A DNA stretch of 64,000 nucleotides from Liolophura sinensis (GCF_032854445.1 NC_088298.1:15179504-15243503); one strand, 5' to 3'. Numbered from the stretch's first letter, positions 24,429 through 38,480 are shown. A program made the numbers and translations. Notes: a model not told the origin generated them from the sequence alone.

Positions 24429-24720
24429 ACTGATTGTTTGATTGTTTGACTGACTAATTAACAAGCAACTGTATGGCTGATGTGGTAACTAACTGACTGA
24501 TCCATAAATGATTGTTTGAATGACTTGGTAACTGATTGTTTGATTGTTTGACTGACTAACCAACAAGCAACTGTATGGCTGATGTGGTAACTAACTGACT
24601 GATCCATAAATGATTGTTTGAGTGACTTGGTAACTGATTGGTTGATTGTTTGAATGACTTGGTAACTGATTGGTTGATTGTTTGAATGACTTGGTAACTG
24701 ATTGGTTGATTGATTTGGTG
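24429..24720. repeat. 102-bp duplication followed by 32-bp tandem units
   Basis: ACTGATTGTTTGATTGTTTG starts at 24429 and again at 24531, giving a 102-bp period with high identity. From 24635 a 32-bp unit (TGATTGGTTGATTGTTTGAA..) repeats at 24635, 24667 and 24699. The short unit appears derived from the end of the long one. Confidence 0.93.
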
Positions 24721-27700
24721 TCTGCTTTATCCACTGATGGTCGTAGCTGACAATTATTTATTTTTACTGACTACCACGAAATCATTTTCCAGGCCCATAT
24801 TGACTCACTGACTGATTAAGTAAGAGATTAGCTGAGTGACTCATCGATAAATTATACGTCTGTGACCACAGTTAGTCACATCAGGCAAGAGTGGTTGACA
24901 AGAAGAGCTGATTCACCATTACACAGATAAGAAACAGATGTTCATAAAATTAAAACTTCGTGGAAATCTGCAAATCCGCATGATCTATGATTGGTATTTG
25001 TGTTCCATGATAACTGAAAACGCTATAGGCATCCACAAGGAGATGAAAGAGGCAAATCTGCTAGCACACTGTAAAACCCTTAACATACATGTAGCCCTGT
25101 TGATACCATCTTTAATCTTTGTCACTGAAATCTGTCCAAATGTTTATAAATCCACTCGGTAATGTCTAAATGACTGGCAAATTACAGGAACTTAGAAATC
25201 GTATCCATGACAACCCAGACAATGGCACAAGTCCATGGCGGACACTGTTCTATGATCGGGTCGAATCGAACCACAATAGAAAACTTAACATAGAAAGACA
25301 GAGATGGTAGGAAATGGGGCTAAGGAAAAATTCATGAATCTTTGTCAGGAAAAGGTCTGAGTTGGTGAGTCAATCTCCTGCGCAGGGCTAGGCTCCGTGT
25401 CGCAACCTCTGCCAGCGCTAACAATAGGTTCAGGTCAACTCATCTGCCCTAATTCCACAACACTCCCGGAACAACTGCAGGCGAACGTGTCTTGCCAAAA
25501 CCTTTGAGGAAGTGCGTTTAGCTGCCAAGAATTCCAGAAGTGAATTCTGTAGATCTCTAACTCACGCTGTCATGCTGACATAGAAATGTACGCCAAAGGA
25601 AAAAAAAAAAAAAAAATGGAACCAAATGTACAAAAACGGAGTGGAGAGAAAAAAAAACATACATATCATGTACAAGAATGACCTCAGCATCAATGACCTA
25701 TATTTCCATGCCTTAGAGGCCTCAGTTATTGATATAGTTGTTGTTGTAATTAACTGCAGAGTTTGGCAGCTGGAGGCCTGTTGAGTCTTCAAAATGTCAA
25801 GATGGATGGAGATCGTCTTTCTATAAAAAACAACACAGATCCCCTGGTCTTTCTGTGCTTCTTAAACTATCATGTCTAAGGGGGAACAGACAGGGAACTT
25901 CTGGCATTACCAGCAGGTGTTTATTATCAATACAATACATATTTTTAATGCCATAATTTCAATTTCCTCAAACTTCTGCATACAAGTGTATATGTACTCA
26001 AGACCATTAACACGTAGACACCAACCATTTTTCTTGCACCTACCAGCATTATTCATGCAGACATACTGGTGACAATTTTGTTTTAAATAATTGACTAGGA
26101 AGTTAATATAACACTCAGTGACATTAGTCAAAACTACGCTTTGTTAAAATTCACAATTTATATACGCTAGCTGTGCACAATATTCTGTTATACAAAATGC
26201 CCTAAATAAAGTAAAATGTGGCCCATAAAAGTTTATTTTCAGAGGCAATTAAATCTCCCAAAATATTATTTTTGGTGCTGAAACTTACAATTTTCACAAA
26301 CTGTTGTTCATTTCCCTATAAATGGACATTCCAGTCTGGCCTGCTACAAGCATCTACTGCTACAAGCGTCTACTGCTACATGTCAACTCCATCAGGGGTA
26401 CCAGAGACATGTACACGTACACGTGTACATGTACACGTAAATGTACAATTTATTTGGAATACTACTGTATTCTTTTCGCCTATATGTATACTGATGGACT
26501 TGCAGTCAGCAATGACAAGAACAATCAAATTTACCACCGTCTTAATCAAATCTGTCCCACAGTACAATCTCAAATCTGATTTACAATTGTCAATAAAAGG
26601 TCAAGTGTTTTGTGTACTGAATGAGACCATAAAATGACCATCAACAACATGCGAACGCAGCTGTGGAGATGAGCAGAGTGCAATGTTATCCAATCCATTG
26701 TTGACACAATCTGCAATAGGCCACATCAAGAAAGGGCAATGCAGAATGTGATAAGACTTCCTTTGAGAGAGGTGGGAAGGTCAATGAGTAAGTTTGGACT
26801 TAAGTCAGTAAATTTTCGATGCTGTTCGATCAGCACGGGTCAGACGAGTACGTTCGGGGCATCCAATAATCCTTAAGGGTTTGAACAACAGTAATTCATT
26901 ATAACAAGGTGAAAAACTTTCAGACATTGCCTCTTTCTGTCATCAGTGCATCAGTCACCGATTTTCAATAAAACTGTTCACAGGGTTTCCCCAATAATGC
27001 ACAACAGCAGAGAGAACGGTAATTATGCTCAAAGCTCTCAGCAACAATAGCGCAGTCGATGTGCGGATGGTAGAACATGTACCGTACATGTGAGCATGTC
27101 CGCAAATCAATTATCACTCATCAAACTGCTTCTCAACCTTCACAGATTTTGAGATAACAAACTCAACATGTATCTGAACAGAGAAAAGCCATCACCACAC
27201 AACTGTTGTTTTTCACAGAATAGAGCTGTCTTGTACATTTACATGTATAAATAACTGTCTGACCTACATGTACCTGTAAAAGAGGCTCTAGTCAAATCAC
27301 CATGAGCTAGATTTGAACAGATGGCCTCTTTGATCAGTGAATGCAACAATGAATCAGAGGCATTTATAAAAACAATATTTCTTGTAGAATGCTGTAACCA
27401 ATTCCATAGAGTAATTCCATAAAGAGAAATTTCCGAACCAGATCCTGTATTATACAATGTAAGCTACATCACAACATGAAACGATATGAATGATTTGAAA
27501 ACTCCATCTTATTCAATCAGTCTGGCACTACTACACAGCCAGGCAGACAAATCACTTAAAATCAACAAATTGCCCTGGAATCGAGAGCTCTCCTCGATAT
27601 ACCCGCTACATTAGCCGTTGTCGCTTATCCACAGCCATCGATCACTCATTGCTTAGCTGGTCAGTCCTGGATACCCCAAAACTCATTACAGGTTTATTGA

Positions 27701-30279
27701 TAGTGGTTGTCCTTCGCTCTGACTATGGTATCACCATGTCCTAAACATTGTGCCAGAGATGGTAATAAATTGCTGTTTTTGCACAAAATCGCATTTTCCC
27801 ATGCCTTATTCAAGATAAGTAGAAGTATGCTCCTGGCATTTTGATGAGTTTGTGAGGTAAACGTTCTAAAAGACAAACACAATGAAAAAAAAAAGGATGC
27901 ATTTTATGTGCATGTATGAAATGTATTGTTCGCTTACATCTCCAAATTGGCAATCTATAGAAAGAAATAAAGGCAAGCCAGGTCAAAGTCATCCCAGAAA
28001 GAGTGTACAGTATATGACCCACCTTGCCTTCTAAGGTTACAAGTAACAGTGTCCTGTACATGTACAGCTACAGAGGCTGTAACAGACTGCATAGGGAAAA
28101 CTTCATACTTTTGCATTTTTGCAATGGATGCAAAAAAAAGTATCAAATGATTGTTACAAAAGTAGCATATGCATGTACACAGCATCACTGTACTGTACTG
28201 TATAGTATGGTACAATGGAATTAACTGTGTGGTACATGTACCGACATGAAGTTGCTTCACAGTACAGTGAAACCACATGCTACAGTACAGCACAGTTTCT
28301 GGTTCTCTCTGGACAGTACTGCACGATTCAGAACTGGTAAGTACTGCACTGTAAAGTCAACTGGAAGTCTACACGAGGACCCCGTCCACGATCAAGGCCA
28401 AAAGTTTATGAACATATGCACATGTACATGTATGTAGGGCATTTAAGCATAATGTCAGCATGGAGAACTGAGCCCAAGGGATGGCCATCATTTTATGAGT
28501 GGTAAAATCATTTCACAGATTTCACTACTGTTCACCTCAGAACTTGGCGTAATTTTGCAACAGTACACCGTAGACAACGCCCCAGAGGGAAATCATGTTG
28601 CGTTCTTTCGGAAAAGAAAAGACGGCAACCGTGAAAGCTTTTGCGGTTCACTCGTCTGGCCGCCGTGCCGAACCGTTCTGAACTACCAGGACGCCGTGAG
28701 GGAATACGCAGAGGGCTGAGCGACAGTCTTGCATCAAAATCAATAAAATCGGCTGGTAATAATTCATAGTTGTTCAGCAGAAAATGCCATCACAGTGCCC
28801 TGAAGGCCGATCGGCCCACACAAGGACTTCACCCATTATAAATCCATCTCGCCCTTTGTCCACACAGCTCCTCGATGCTTGTACCACTGGCTGGGTTCAA
28901 GAGACGCCCTCCTGGCTGAAGACACCTACGTACACAACCAATATGTCATAATTTCCACGCCACTTTTTGGACACCTAAAGTGTACTGCACAGCCCAAAAC
29001 CTATTACTGCCTCATATATTATCTTACCTATACATGCAAATGTGGTACGAGTTAACGTGCTGTATGAATTATCTAATCAAAAATATCAATTATCGCAACA
29101 ATGTTTCCACCTTTATATGTTCTTTTATGTTTTACTAGCTTTGACAAGCAGTGCCCTCCATGTACAAGTTGCTCTGCTGCTCTGTCAGGAGGTCAGCTTG
29201 TTAGTCAGCCAAATTTTGACATCCAATCTTATTCTTTCAACAAGAGACCTTGGAGCAAGATGATATGAATTTCTTGCTAAATTTTACTCTGATCTATACC
29301 AGGATTTTCAGGTGAACTCTATGAAAATTATATACAGCTCTCAATCTATTCTTTTATATAAAGCTTTGAGTTTAAGAAAAACATTACAATACACTTTAGA
29401 TGATTCCTTTTTCATTAACAGTTTATTTAAAAATTTCTGGGGCTGCTTCACCTAACGAGTTTACGACATCACTGCCAAATCAATCTTAAGACCTTATCCC
29501 TCCCACGTAATTTAATTTTCAATGTCATTACTCCACCTGATAAATGCGTCTTACATGCCAATGTTTTATCGCTTGGGCCAATATTACAATGTACGTGGTC
29601 TGTTTTTTTTTCCCTGCTAGCACGAATCAATTTGAATTTGAACGTCAAAGAAAAATGCGCTGAACTACGTCAAGTGTTAAAAACTGAACCATGAGACCTT
29701 CATAAGACACCTTGTTTTCAGTGACGTCCTGATGACAAAGCAGAGTTTGATTTAATCAATTCTTTGAGATAAAAAGTTTTATCTTGTGCTCTCTTCCCTG
29801 GTCAAATGGTTATGTCGTGGGGTGGGTTTTTTCTTTTTTTTTTGCTTCTTTCAAGCCATCAGATGAGGTATCGTTTTCTGGTTGCCATAGAAATTTTTCA
29901 TCTTCGCATTTTGATATTTTTTTTTTTACTTCTGCAAGTATTCTTTCTTTACGGTGCAATGTTCAACATTTGCTGAGCTTGTCAATCACAGAAATGCGAT
30001 CAATGATCCTTGGGCTAGATACTTCTGCACTTTGGACCCGACAAAAATACCGTCATCCCAGACTGCATCTCACCATTATCCAATAAACTGCTATCGCAGC
30101 TCCACATGAAATCACAGATATCTCCTGTCAACGCAAATAGCCCACAGTGTAAAAAAAAAAAAATGGCCCCCGTGATAAAAAGCTCAGCTTAACTGGAATA
30201 GCATAAATGGATCTTAACATCATTGAAAACATACAGAACTGGACATTTTACCATTTTAGATTCTTTAGTTCTTGGAAGT
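24721..30279. other. Long non-coding stretch
   Basis: No SINE or MITE recognised over about 5.5 kb. An A-run at 25599-25616. A near-palindromic ACACGTACACGTGTACATGT lies at about 26412-26431. A GC-richer open plus-strand frame (28495-28719, preceded internally by a CCTCAG acceptor-like site) is protein-like but lacks a donor or poly(A) signal. Best read as intron or intergenic DNA. Confidence 0.45.
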
Positions 30280-30369
30280 TCTTTCAAATTTTTGCAAAAT
30301 TTGTAAGGCGTTTATTCAAGCATTTGTATTCTGAGGGCATAAACTATGACAGCTGATGAAATTAAATGG
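30280..30369 (-). mobile_element. Degenerate MITE family M fragment
   Basis: GGCGTTTATTCAAGCATTTG and TATTCTGAGGGCATAA match the family interior; the ends are not clear. Confidence 0.5.
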
Positions 30370-30471
30370 AATTAACGAACACAACCAATGTCTTTAAATT
30401 CAAAATAATAAGGTGCAATGAAAGTTGCTATTTTGTTTTAACATATATGCAAAAAGGTCAAGGAATTCCAA

Positions 30472-30690
30472 GCTTCAACACACTGAACTAGTGAGATCCC
30501 CAGCTTTAACACACTGAACTAGCGAGATCCCCAGCTTTAACACAATGAACTAGTGAGATCCCCAGCTTTAACACACTGAACTAGTGAGATCCCCAAATTT
30601 TAACTTACTCAACTAGCAAGGTCCCCAAGCTTTAACACGCTGAGACAGTGAGATCCCCAATCTTTAACACACTGACAGCAAGGTCCCCAA
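30472..30690. repeat. 31-bp tandem repeat, about 7 units
   Basis: Unit AACTAGTGAGATCCCCAGCT TTAACACACTG, with increasing divergence toward 30690. Confidence 0.95.
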
Positions 30691-30722
30691 ACAGAAAACA
30701 GAAGACAGAATATCAGGCCACC

Positions 30723-30853
30723 ATGTCCTATACCAACTCAAAACAGACTGAAACCATCGCAAGGGTCTACACTGAAACTATAGTTGTTAACTTCCTGGAA
30801 AGAGAGTTGATTCCACAAAACCCAGCAATGAAGCCCCTGAGGGACTTCAGGGT
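30723..30853 (+). CDS. Candidate first coding exon with strong Kozak context
   Basis: An ATG at 30723 lies in GGCCACCATGTCC, a close match to the animal start consensus. The frame reads MSYTNSKQTETIARVY and continues open to 31076 (118 codons). The part up to about residue 43 has ordinary composition with charged residues; further on it becomes glycine- and then tyrosine-rich. A possible splice donor (CTTCAGG/GTAATG) lies at about 30853. I do not recognise the protein. The 31-bp tandem repeat ends 33 bp upstream, which weakens the case. Alternative: a chance ORF. Confidence 0.25.
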
Positions 30854-31074
30854 AATGGTGGGTGGGTTAGGTATGGGGGTAGCAGGGAGCACCACATCAA
30901 TGTGCTCAAATGATAACACATTTGCTGTTTTTTATAAGTTAAGACAAAACAAATGTCAGATCCCCACCCAGTCAGTAGCCACATGTACCTATGTGTACAG
31001 TACTATGACCTGCACGGTATACTTTTACAGGTATATGAAATGTCACAATTCAAAAGCTTCTTGGGTTTGTTTTT

Positions 31075-31076
<2 letters not shown>

Positions 31077-31105
<29 letters not shown>
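31077..31105. repeat. (GT)n microsatellite
   Basis: Run of about 14 GT units. Confidence 0.95.
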
Positions 31106-31109
<4 letters not shown>

Positions 31110-31272
31110 GCTCTGTTGATATATATTGATACACATGGGTAGTGTGTATTACATTTAAGGTTACGAGACATGCACTACTGCATGAAATTCCAACCAAAGT
31201 GTGGAACCTATGCAGTAAACCTATAAAAAGATAACCTGCATACATGTAACTCTACATAATGTACAAAATGTG

Positions 31273-31539
31273 GAGTGAGTGAGTGAGTGAGTGAGTGATT
31301 GGGGTTTAACGTCCTGCTCAACAATTTTTTTCTAGTGCTGCTTCACTGAGAAGACTTACTAAAGGCAAGTAAGCCGACCCACCCAAGTCAGTAATTGCAC
31401 TATCTCCTTCATGCTGAACGCCAAGCGAGGAAGCCACAACTTCCTCTTTTAAAGTCTTGGGTCTGACTCGATCCAGGATTGATCCTGGATCTACTGCTCC
31501 TAAAGCGGATGCTCTACCAACTGTGCTATCCAGGCCGGT
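31273..31539 (-). mobile_element. SINE family B, internally deleted copy
   Basis: Tail (GTGA)n at 31273-31298, then GGGGTTTAACGTCCTGCTCA. Compared with 19041 it lacks about 80 bp between CAACAATTT and TAGTGCTGCTTCACTGAG. The head on the minus strand reads GGATAGCACAGTTGGTAGAG, with the box-B-like GGATCGAGTCAGACC. Confidence 0.88.
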
Positions 31540-32744
31540 GCAAAATGCCGAACCTATGCAGTAAACCTATTAAAGGATAACCCGCATACATGTATCTCTA
31601 CATAATGTACATGTACACGACATAATACTGACTGTTTTACCAAAGGAATATGAAATATCTTTTTCTGAGAATAAAGTATGAAATGCATGAGCAAGAACAC
31701 ACCTGGTACATAATTGTTACAGCCATTATTTTCCATACATGTCGTTCAGCAGACATGTCGTAACACGTCACTCCTGGACGTTCTTAAGAAATTATCATAA
31801 CATGCAACATTCCTTTAGTTACACTGTACATGTACATATCAACAATTACATAACAACAGTGTGCAAAGAGCAAGAACATGTATGTGGACAAGCCAGTTTT
31901 TAGAGATTCTACTGCAGATTGCATAACCATGTCCTCAGTTACAGTTGATCTCCCAACCTAAACAAGATGCTGGCAAAAAGTCTGAATATTTGATGAACTC
32001 TGCCACAGCTGTGGATTGTAGTGCATCAAAGCTCAACAGAGGTTGTGGCTGAGGTCCTGTCTGGAGAATGATTCCTTTTAACTACAGCTCTATGAATTAA
32101 TGATTATCCAAGGTGCCAATTAAGTTCAGCTTGAAATGGATAATTCCAAGTGTAAATCACTGAGCGTTTATTTCATTTTTAAGCTTCTCTGAAATACGTG
32201 TACATGTACTTGTTATATGTTTACACATGTACTTGTACATGTATAAGCTGTACAAGGAAAATACATGTACATTCTATAAAGCCAGTAACTTAAGAACAGT
32301 CCAATTTCCACGTCAAGATTCAATTCCCGAATTTCAAATGACCCATGTAATGGCTAATTATGTGACCGTGGGGCAGATCAACGGAGCAGCGGCTGCGAAT
32401 CAACAGGGCATCAAGCGTCTGAGACCGGGCACTAGAAATCAAGAGGACGAGAGAGCATGCCATTTTTGTCCTGTGTTCTCGAACCCTGATATTCGAAACC
32501 ACGGCTAATCAATCCTAAAGTAATCCGTTTACGTTCTTGTTAGTGGAGCGGCTGGCCCACGAGCCTGCGAGTTAGAGACCACTATAAACACACACTGACA
32601 ATGTACAGTACACCTAGGCCCAAACTCGGCTGTTCTTTCTGGCAATATGAAAGCAACAAGAATCCTTAGGCAAAAGACCGATCTCAGACGTCTTTTCCCA
32701 TACACGTAGTATTAAATGAAGAACATGTACATTGAGGATCAGGT

Positions 32745-32776
<32 letters not shown>

Positions 32777-33018
32777 CTTTCCTTATACTTTAAATATTTT
32801 GATGTTACACTTTGTACTCTCATTATTTCTTAACAGTCGATTTTCATATCTGATATACAACTTTCTATGTCAATCAGAGAGAAAATCAGCTACATGTATG
32901 GATTGTTTAGGCGCACTCTCTGAAGAACAGATGACTTAAAAGTTTTTATTGAAATTCTAGTCACAACTTTCTGACTCAAAAATTTACCAACAATACCATT
33001 CCAGTACATCTACTTTAC
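31540..33018. other. Non-coding stretch with a possible conserved block
   Basis: 31555-31600 repeats the sequence just upstream of the SINE (GCAGTAAACCTAT...AACC(T/C)GCATACATGTA, first at 31211-31245), a short duplication flanking the element. The block 32330-32590 contains TAATGG and CTAATTATG homeodomain-type motifs. A TA run lies at 32756-32776. Confidence 0.45.
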
Positions 33019-33428
33019 CAATCCAACCAACATGGATGTATTTTTACCAATCTGACAAATCCAGCCAATGTACATGTACTTTACCAATTTGAATAACCTA
33101 GCCAATGTACACGTAATTTACCAATTTGACCAATCCAGCCAATGCATATGTACATGTACCTTGCCACTCTGACCAACCCAACGAAAGTACATGTTCTTTA
33201 CCAATATGACCAATCTAACCAATGTACACTTACTTTACCAATTTGACCAATCCAGCCAATCCAATGAAAGTACATGTACTTTACCAATTTGACCAATCCC
33301 GCCAACAAACATGTACTTTACCAAATTTACCAATCCAGCCTATCCAACCAAAGTACATGTACTTTATAAATTTGACCAATCCAGCCAACGTACATTTAAT
33401 TTACCAACCCGACCAATCCAGCCAATTA
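33019..33428. repeat. About 38-bp tandem repeat, about 11 units
   Basis: Unit CCAATTTGACCAATCCAGCC AATGTACATGTACTTTA with variable length and substitutions. Each unit contains CCAAT and TACATGTA-like words. Confidence 0.92.
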
Positions 33429-35738
33429 ATATACTTGTGAATGTCAAAAAAATGCAATAATCACAAAACCTGCAGCTCAGAGCTGTATTATCTGAATCCT
33501 TCTACTAGAGTACATGTCAGACACAAGAACCAAAACTGGAAAAAGGGTAAAAAGGAGCTCCCTAAAGGGTATCTCCAGATCTCCTGAGGTGTTTCATGCA
33601 AGCGGGCTAATACCCATCAAAGCTCACTACAAGCTGAAGATTTTTTTGTCCTTCCTTTCTCAGCAGGAACCCCCTTAACCCACATGCGTAGCAGAACGAA
33701 ATGCGATCGACAGAAACACCAAGACTACAAGGGTTTATAGGCATTATTGGCAGCGAATCGGCCATAATTGCCTCTTGTCACGAAATCTTAGAATTACCGC
33801 CGTCACCTGAAGCTGGATCTGGGAATTCTGGGAGCTCAACGTAAATTGTACAAATATACTCGATGTACAGTACATGATTAGCAAGTACGCCCTGCAGAGC
33901 GCAGAAATGCACAAATATGCACTGCTCTGCAACTGAAGTATAAGAGAACACTGCTGACTGGGATTCCAGCAGAAAGAATTGCATTAAATTTCCATGTTGG
34001 CTTACAATTCTTTATAGATGAAATGGATATTTCCTTTCTTGTGTGTGTGTGTATTCTGGCAACTTACAGACAAGTATCTTAACCACTCCAACAAGACCTG
34101 TCTCTCTACTTAAGCTTATGTGAAATCAATACAAAGTAACACGCACGTACATTTAAATCGACTTGTATGCAAATTATTTTAAAATATGTTTTAAGCCTAC
34201 ATGTACTACACAGCATAAAGTTAATAATTTAGTCAGCTGGAAGACAAAATGGCTTTGCTGGTAAATTAGATCATGACATATCACATGACGTTTGATACTT
34301 TTATACAGATGACTGATAAATTTACACGGATATTCAATTGCCCTATCGCTGGAGAAATCTATCATCATAAACAATCCCCACAATGACTGTACTGTAGAAT
34401 CTCAGATATAAACAGTTGATTTCGTCCCAGCTTTTGAAATCAAGAGTGTTAAATTCACATTTGTCTCCCTGTTTTTCGTGCATTCCATCTGATTACAGTT
34501 ATATGTATTTACTTCTGCTACGCAGACCCTACAATGAAATGGACCTTGTAGCAATTATGACTTCATAATCTTCATCAAGTACTTCATATAGCTAATTATA
34601 AACAAATAATTCCCCAAACACAGCTGTTCCCATAAAGTTTTCACACCATTTAATGTCACTTTTCAACTCTCTCTCTCTCTGACTGAACACTCATAAATGT
34701 CACATTTACATTGTTTCACAGCTAAAATGTATTTCTCCGCCTTCAAGTATTTGGCAGGTTGAAATGGAGCTAGCTGACATCTCTTTTCCCTCCGTTAACA
34801 CAGCGCTGTGACACTAACAGCTCAATAATATGATATGGCACATTGGTTTCACTGAGCATTGGTTTTCCTCATTAAAATTGCAATGTTTTTTTTTCTTTCT
34901 TTCTTTTCTTTTCTCCACTGCAATAAACACACATATCTTTAGAATTTACACCTCCCATACTCTATTACAGTTGGCCTCTGACCTTTTCCGACGTGTTAAC
35001 TAAGACAAGAAAACTGATCTTATGCCACACAAGAAAGCTGGGGTTTTCTTACCCGTATTTTTTCATTTTTCGTGTGTGTTTTGTTTTTTGTTTCTACATG
35101 TAGTCTGACAGCATAGATGTACATGGTACATATATCTTCTGATGTTTGGGACATTTGGCCTGCTTTTTCATGTAATTGTAACACAGTTTCTCATTTCCCA
35201 CATTGTTAATCCATCCAATTAACAGCATTATTCAAGACTTCATTTTTCCTTAACAAAAACTTAACAGAAACTAATGAATTACTATCTTTATCTTCATATG
35301 TTTTTTTTTTGTTTTTTTTTCGGACTTTTTCATAATGAAATTCTAAAATGAACTCATTAAAGACAATTTTCACACAAATAACTTCTTCTTTTTTCATACA
35401 TGTAGCTCTTGATCAGTCTCACAGGAAGAAAAATGAAACATATATTCCAACACACTCCAAAATCAGTACCAACTCTGTCTCAAAATGTCACCACGGATTT
35501 CACAAGAAAGGGTAAATGTCAAAAGAACAGGGGGTTAAAAAGTCGCCACAAATGTCATCCTGGAAATACAAGACACGACCGGAATAATGGGATTCTTATG
35601 TTGAATTTCACACCAAAAGGTTTTGGAAGACATCCAATACCGTCTTTGTCACTCAAATACCCTTTTGTTCTCCCAATGGTGTCCTATCCAAATGGCAGTA
35701 ATACTCAATACTGGTACATGTACAAAGTACATGTGCTT
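33429..35738. other. Non-coding stretch, nothing recognised
   Basis: Contains short (CT)n, (GT)n and T-runs (about 34668, 34040, 34890, 35305). No supported exon. Confidence 0.45.
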
Positions 35739-36080
35739 CATTTTGGCATTAAACACCTGTCTTATTACATGTACATGTACATACCGTAATGAAGACATCA
35801 TGGCCAAGACTTCATTTTGGCATCAACTATCTGTTTTATTACTTGTACATATCCAATAATGACCAAGACTTCAGTTTGGCATCAACTATCTGTCCTTTTA
35901 CTTGTACATACCCAATCACAACCAATGCTTTAGTTTTGGCATCAACTGTTTGTCTTATTACTTGTACATGTACTTACCCAGCAAATGACCAAGACTTCGT
36001 TTTGGCATCAGATGTATTATTGTACGCATGAACAAGTAAATATACTCAATGATGACCAAGGCTTCACTTTGGTTTTTGAC
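35739..36080. repeat. About 60-68-bp tandem repeat, 5 units
   Basis: Repeated CTTCATTTTGGCATCAACTA ..TTATTACTTGTACAT..CCAATGACCAAGA. Units begin near 35736, 35811, 35870, 35930 and 35996, then decay. Confidence 0.9.
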
Positions 36081-37764
36081 TTCAACTGTATCCAATCACA
36101 GCAAAGACAGAAAGTAATACCCCTTTACAAGTACATACTGTACAAATTTTTACAGGAAATAATTTTTAAGTTGATGCTGTGTGTAATAAGGAAAATTTTC
36201 CTTCTGTTGACAATTCTTGTCCAGGGGACACTTGCGCAAAGCGATCGCTGGCTAAGTTGATTGTAACTACCATGGTGACGCATGTTTAAAGCATATGTTG
36301 CCTTGGTAGTAACAGACAGCTTAGACTACGATCAGTTTGTGCAAACAGAAAAACAGTGGTTTTTATCCTGGCCTTATGCAATACATGTTAGTTGTGAAAA
36401 TATACTTCTGGGAATGTCTTGTGCCCTTCTTGGCCATTTGCCCTCAAACTTATTACCATTCCCGCTTTCTCCACCCTAACACTTGGCACACGCCCCCTTC
36501 AATGAGAAGTCCAGCTCTGGACTGTGCTCAGCTTCCTGTCCTCCACAATATTTCACCCTCAGTCCACTAACCAGGCGCAAACCAAAAGCGCTTGCTTCAT
36601 GCGCTAAGTGGCTGTCAGAGCTCGCCCGGCTCAGTGCTGCAATCCCTCTTGAGAAACGCCACAACATTCGACTCTTCACAGAAGGAGATCGCTGGGTTTT
36701 AAACGGTCATTCCTGGACGCACAGCTTTAGCTCAATCCACTCCCAACTGACCGGATTCGTGCCTGATGCTCAACCACTTCTGAAGTAGGTCTAAAAAGTG
36801 ACCGAAGGATGTTTGCCGTTTTTGTGCCAGACAAAGAAAATATAGGCCCAGCCTTACTCTGAGATCATTATTTAATGCGTGACTCGGTAAAAGGCATTTT
36901 CCGCCCAAATAATACTCGTCCCAGGAAAAATGACCTGTATATCGGTTTATTTACGGAAGTGATAAATGATTGATAGCTGGGTTGTCTTGAACGGGAACCT
37001 TGGAAATCAGCCAATGAAATGCCATTACTTTCGCTCAGTCCATTAAAGCAATTCACAAGGAACATGGCCCATGACACCTGACCATACATGTACAAGTATG
37101 ACTGAGAGTATAACTTGTAATATTCTTTACTGTTAATTAAAGAGTTTATATTTTAACATTTACATAATTTCATGTGTTAAGTTTTTGGTTTTTAACCAAA
37201 TCTAAATATTTGGCTTTCTGATATTCACATTTTACCTAAATCTACACATATATATATAGCAATACATACCTTACAGATACAGGAAATGCACCAAACCTTC
37301 TAAAAGAATTAGGAAACAAGACAAGAAAAATTACCTACCTACCCTAAAAAAATGAAATGGATGAAGCCGTGGTATACAAGGTACACGCATGTATGTTTAT
37401 GTGTACATCCTTGGACAAAGCCATTTGTTGAAAAAGGGACATGCCTCCCTTGGAAGAGTTGATCAACAAAGGCCTACAAGTGTACATGTGCAGTGGAAAG
37501 CAGCAATCTGAGAGGAAATTGATTACAGTCTCCATTTCATTGGCTCAACGCCAAATTAATCAGGTATAATGAAGAGGAAACTGACGCCAGCCCCATACAC
37601 ATGGTCAGGCTACTACACTGAGGTATTCTACATGTACATACATAAATGGAAACTGGGCCATTATAACTGAAGTTCTACTATCACTTTTTCACTTCCATGT
37701 AAATAACTATAAATTCCACACTGTTACTATGTAAGGTTCTGTACATGTCATGTACATTTACTGA
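36081..37764. other. Non-coding stretch with a GC-richer block
   Basis: 36230-36800 is GC-richer and less repetitive, with overlapping frames on both strands (for example 36483-36788 plus and 36476-36679 minus) but no clear splice pair. Candidate conserved or regulatory DNA. Confidence 0.35.
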
Positions 37765-37956
37765 TTTCTTTATATTTGGTTTATGCCATACTCAAGGATA
37801 TTTCACTTACACGATGGCAGTCAGCTTTATGCTGGGAGAAAAATCAATGATCATGCGCAGGTTACTGGCAGACCTCCCCATGTACATGTACAGACCAAAG
37901 AGAAAGCCAGCCAGAACTGGACTTGAACTCACAGCAGCCGCATTGGTGAGAGGCTC
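37765..37956 (-). mobile_element. Diverged SINE family A copy
   Basis: TTTGGTTTATGCCATACTCA AGGATATTTCACTTACACGA.. through ACTTGAACTCACAGCAGCCG; ends before box A. A TACATGTACA substitution lies inside the body. Confidence 0.85.
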
Positions 37957-38480
37957 TTTATTACTGCCTGTATACAGTGTAAGTCTACTATTTACAGTGT
38001 TAAACGTGCTACCAGTACTGTTAATGAACATGTATATATACAAGATCATGATTAATGGCTCATCCATCTACTGTACAGTAAATTTACTGTACAGTACATC
38101 TACTGTATTACATACATGGATGTAATAAATCTTGTCACTTTACGAAACTTCACTCTTCAACTTCAAATGACTTTGTTTCACAGTTTTGAACCCAGCCCTT
38201 GGCCATATTACCACAATACATTCACACTGTACCTTGCTGCACTTCAATGCAGCGAGGTAACAAGATATCAGAAGTTTCAAGCCGACTTTTGATTGCATTT
38301 ACCTCATATGTGACAGCTATAAATTACTGAAATGAATACACAGCTTCATCCTTACAAAACTGATTAATACACGTATGGATATCAGGTAAAAAATTTGAGC
38401 AATTTCCCTCCAACACCCTACACCAGGAACAAAAGAGATGTGTGAAAACCCGTGAGGACATTTCTGTCATTCTCTGTTAT
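37957..38480. other. Non-coding stretch
   Basis: Contains a short TACTGTACAGTA palindrome cluster at 38064-38105. No exon. Confidence 0.45.

Noticed and set aside
28495-28719. Protein-like plus-strand frame
   Set aside because: Composition is plausible, but there is no convincing start, donor or poly(A) signal, so it is not called.
29784-30086. 100-codon plus-strand frame
   Set aside because: Rich in F and S because of T-runs; no exon signals.
36476-36788. Overlapping frames in a GC-richer block
   Set aside because: Both strands are open without a matched splice pair; GC content alone can explain the lack of stops.
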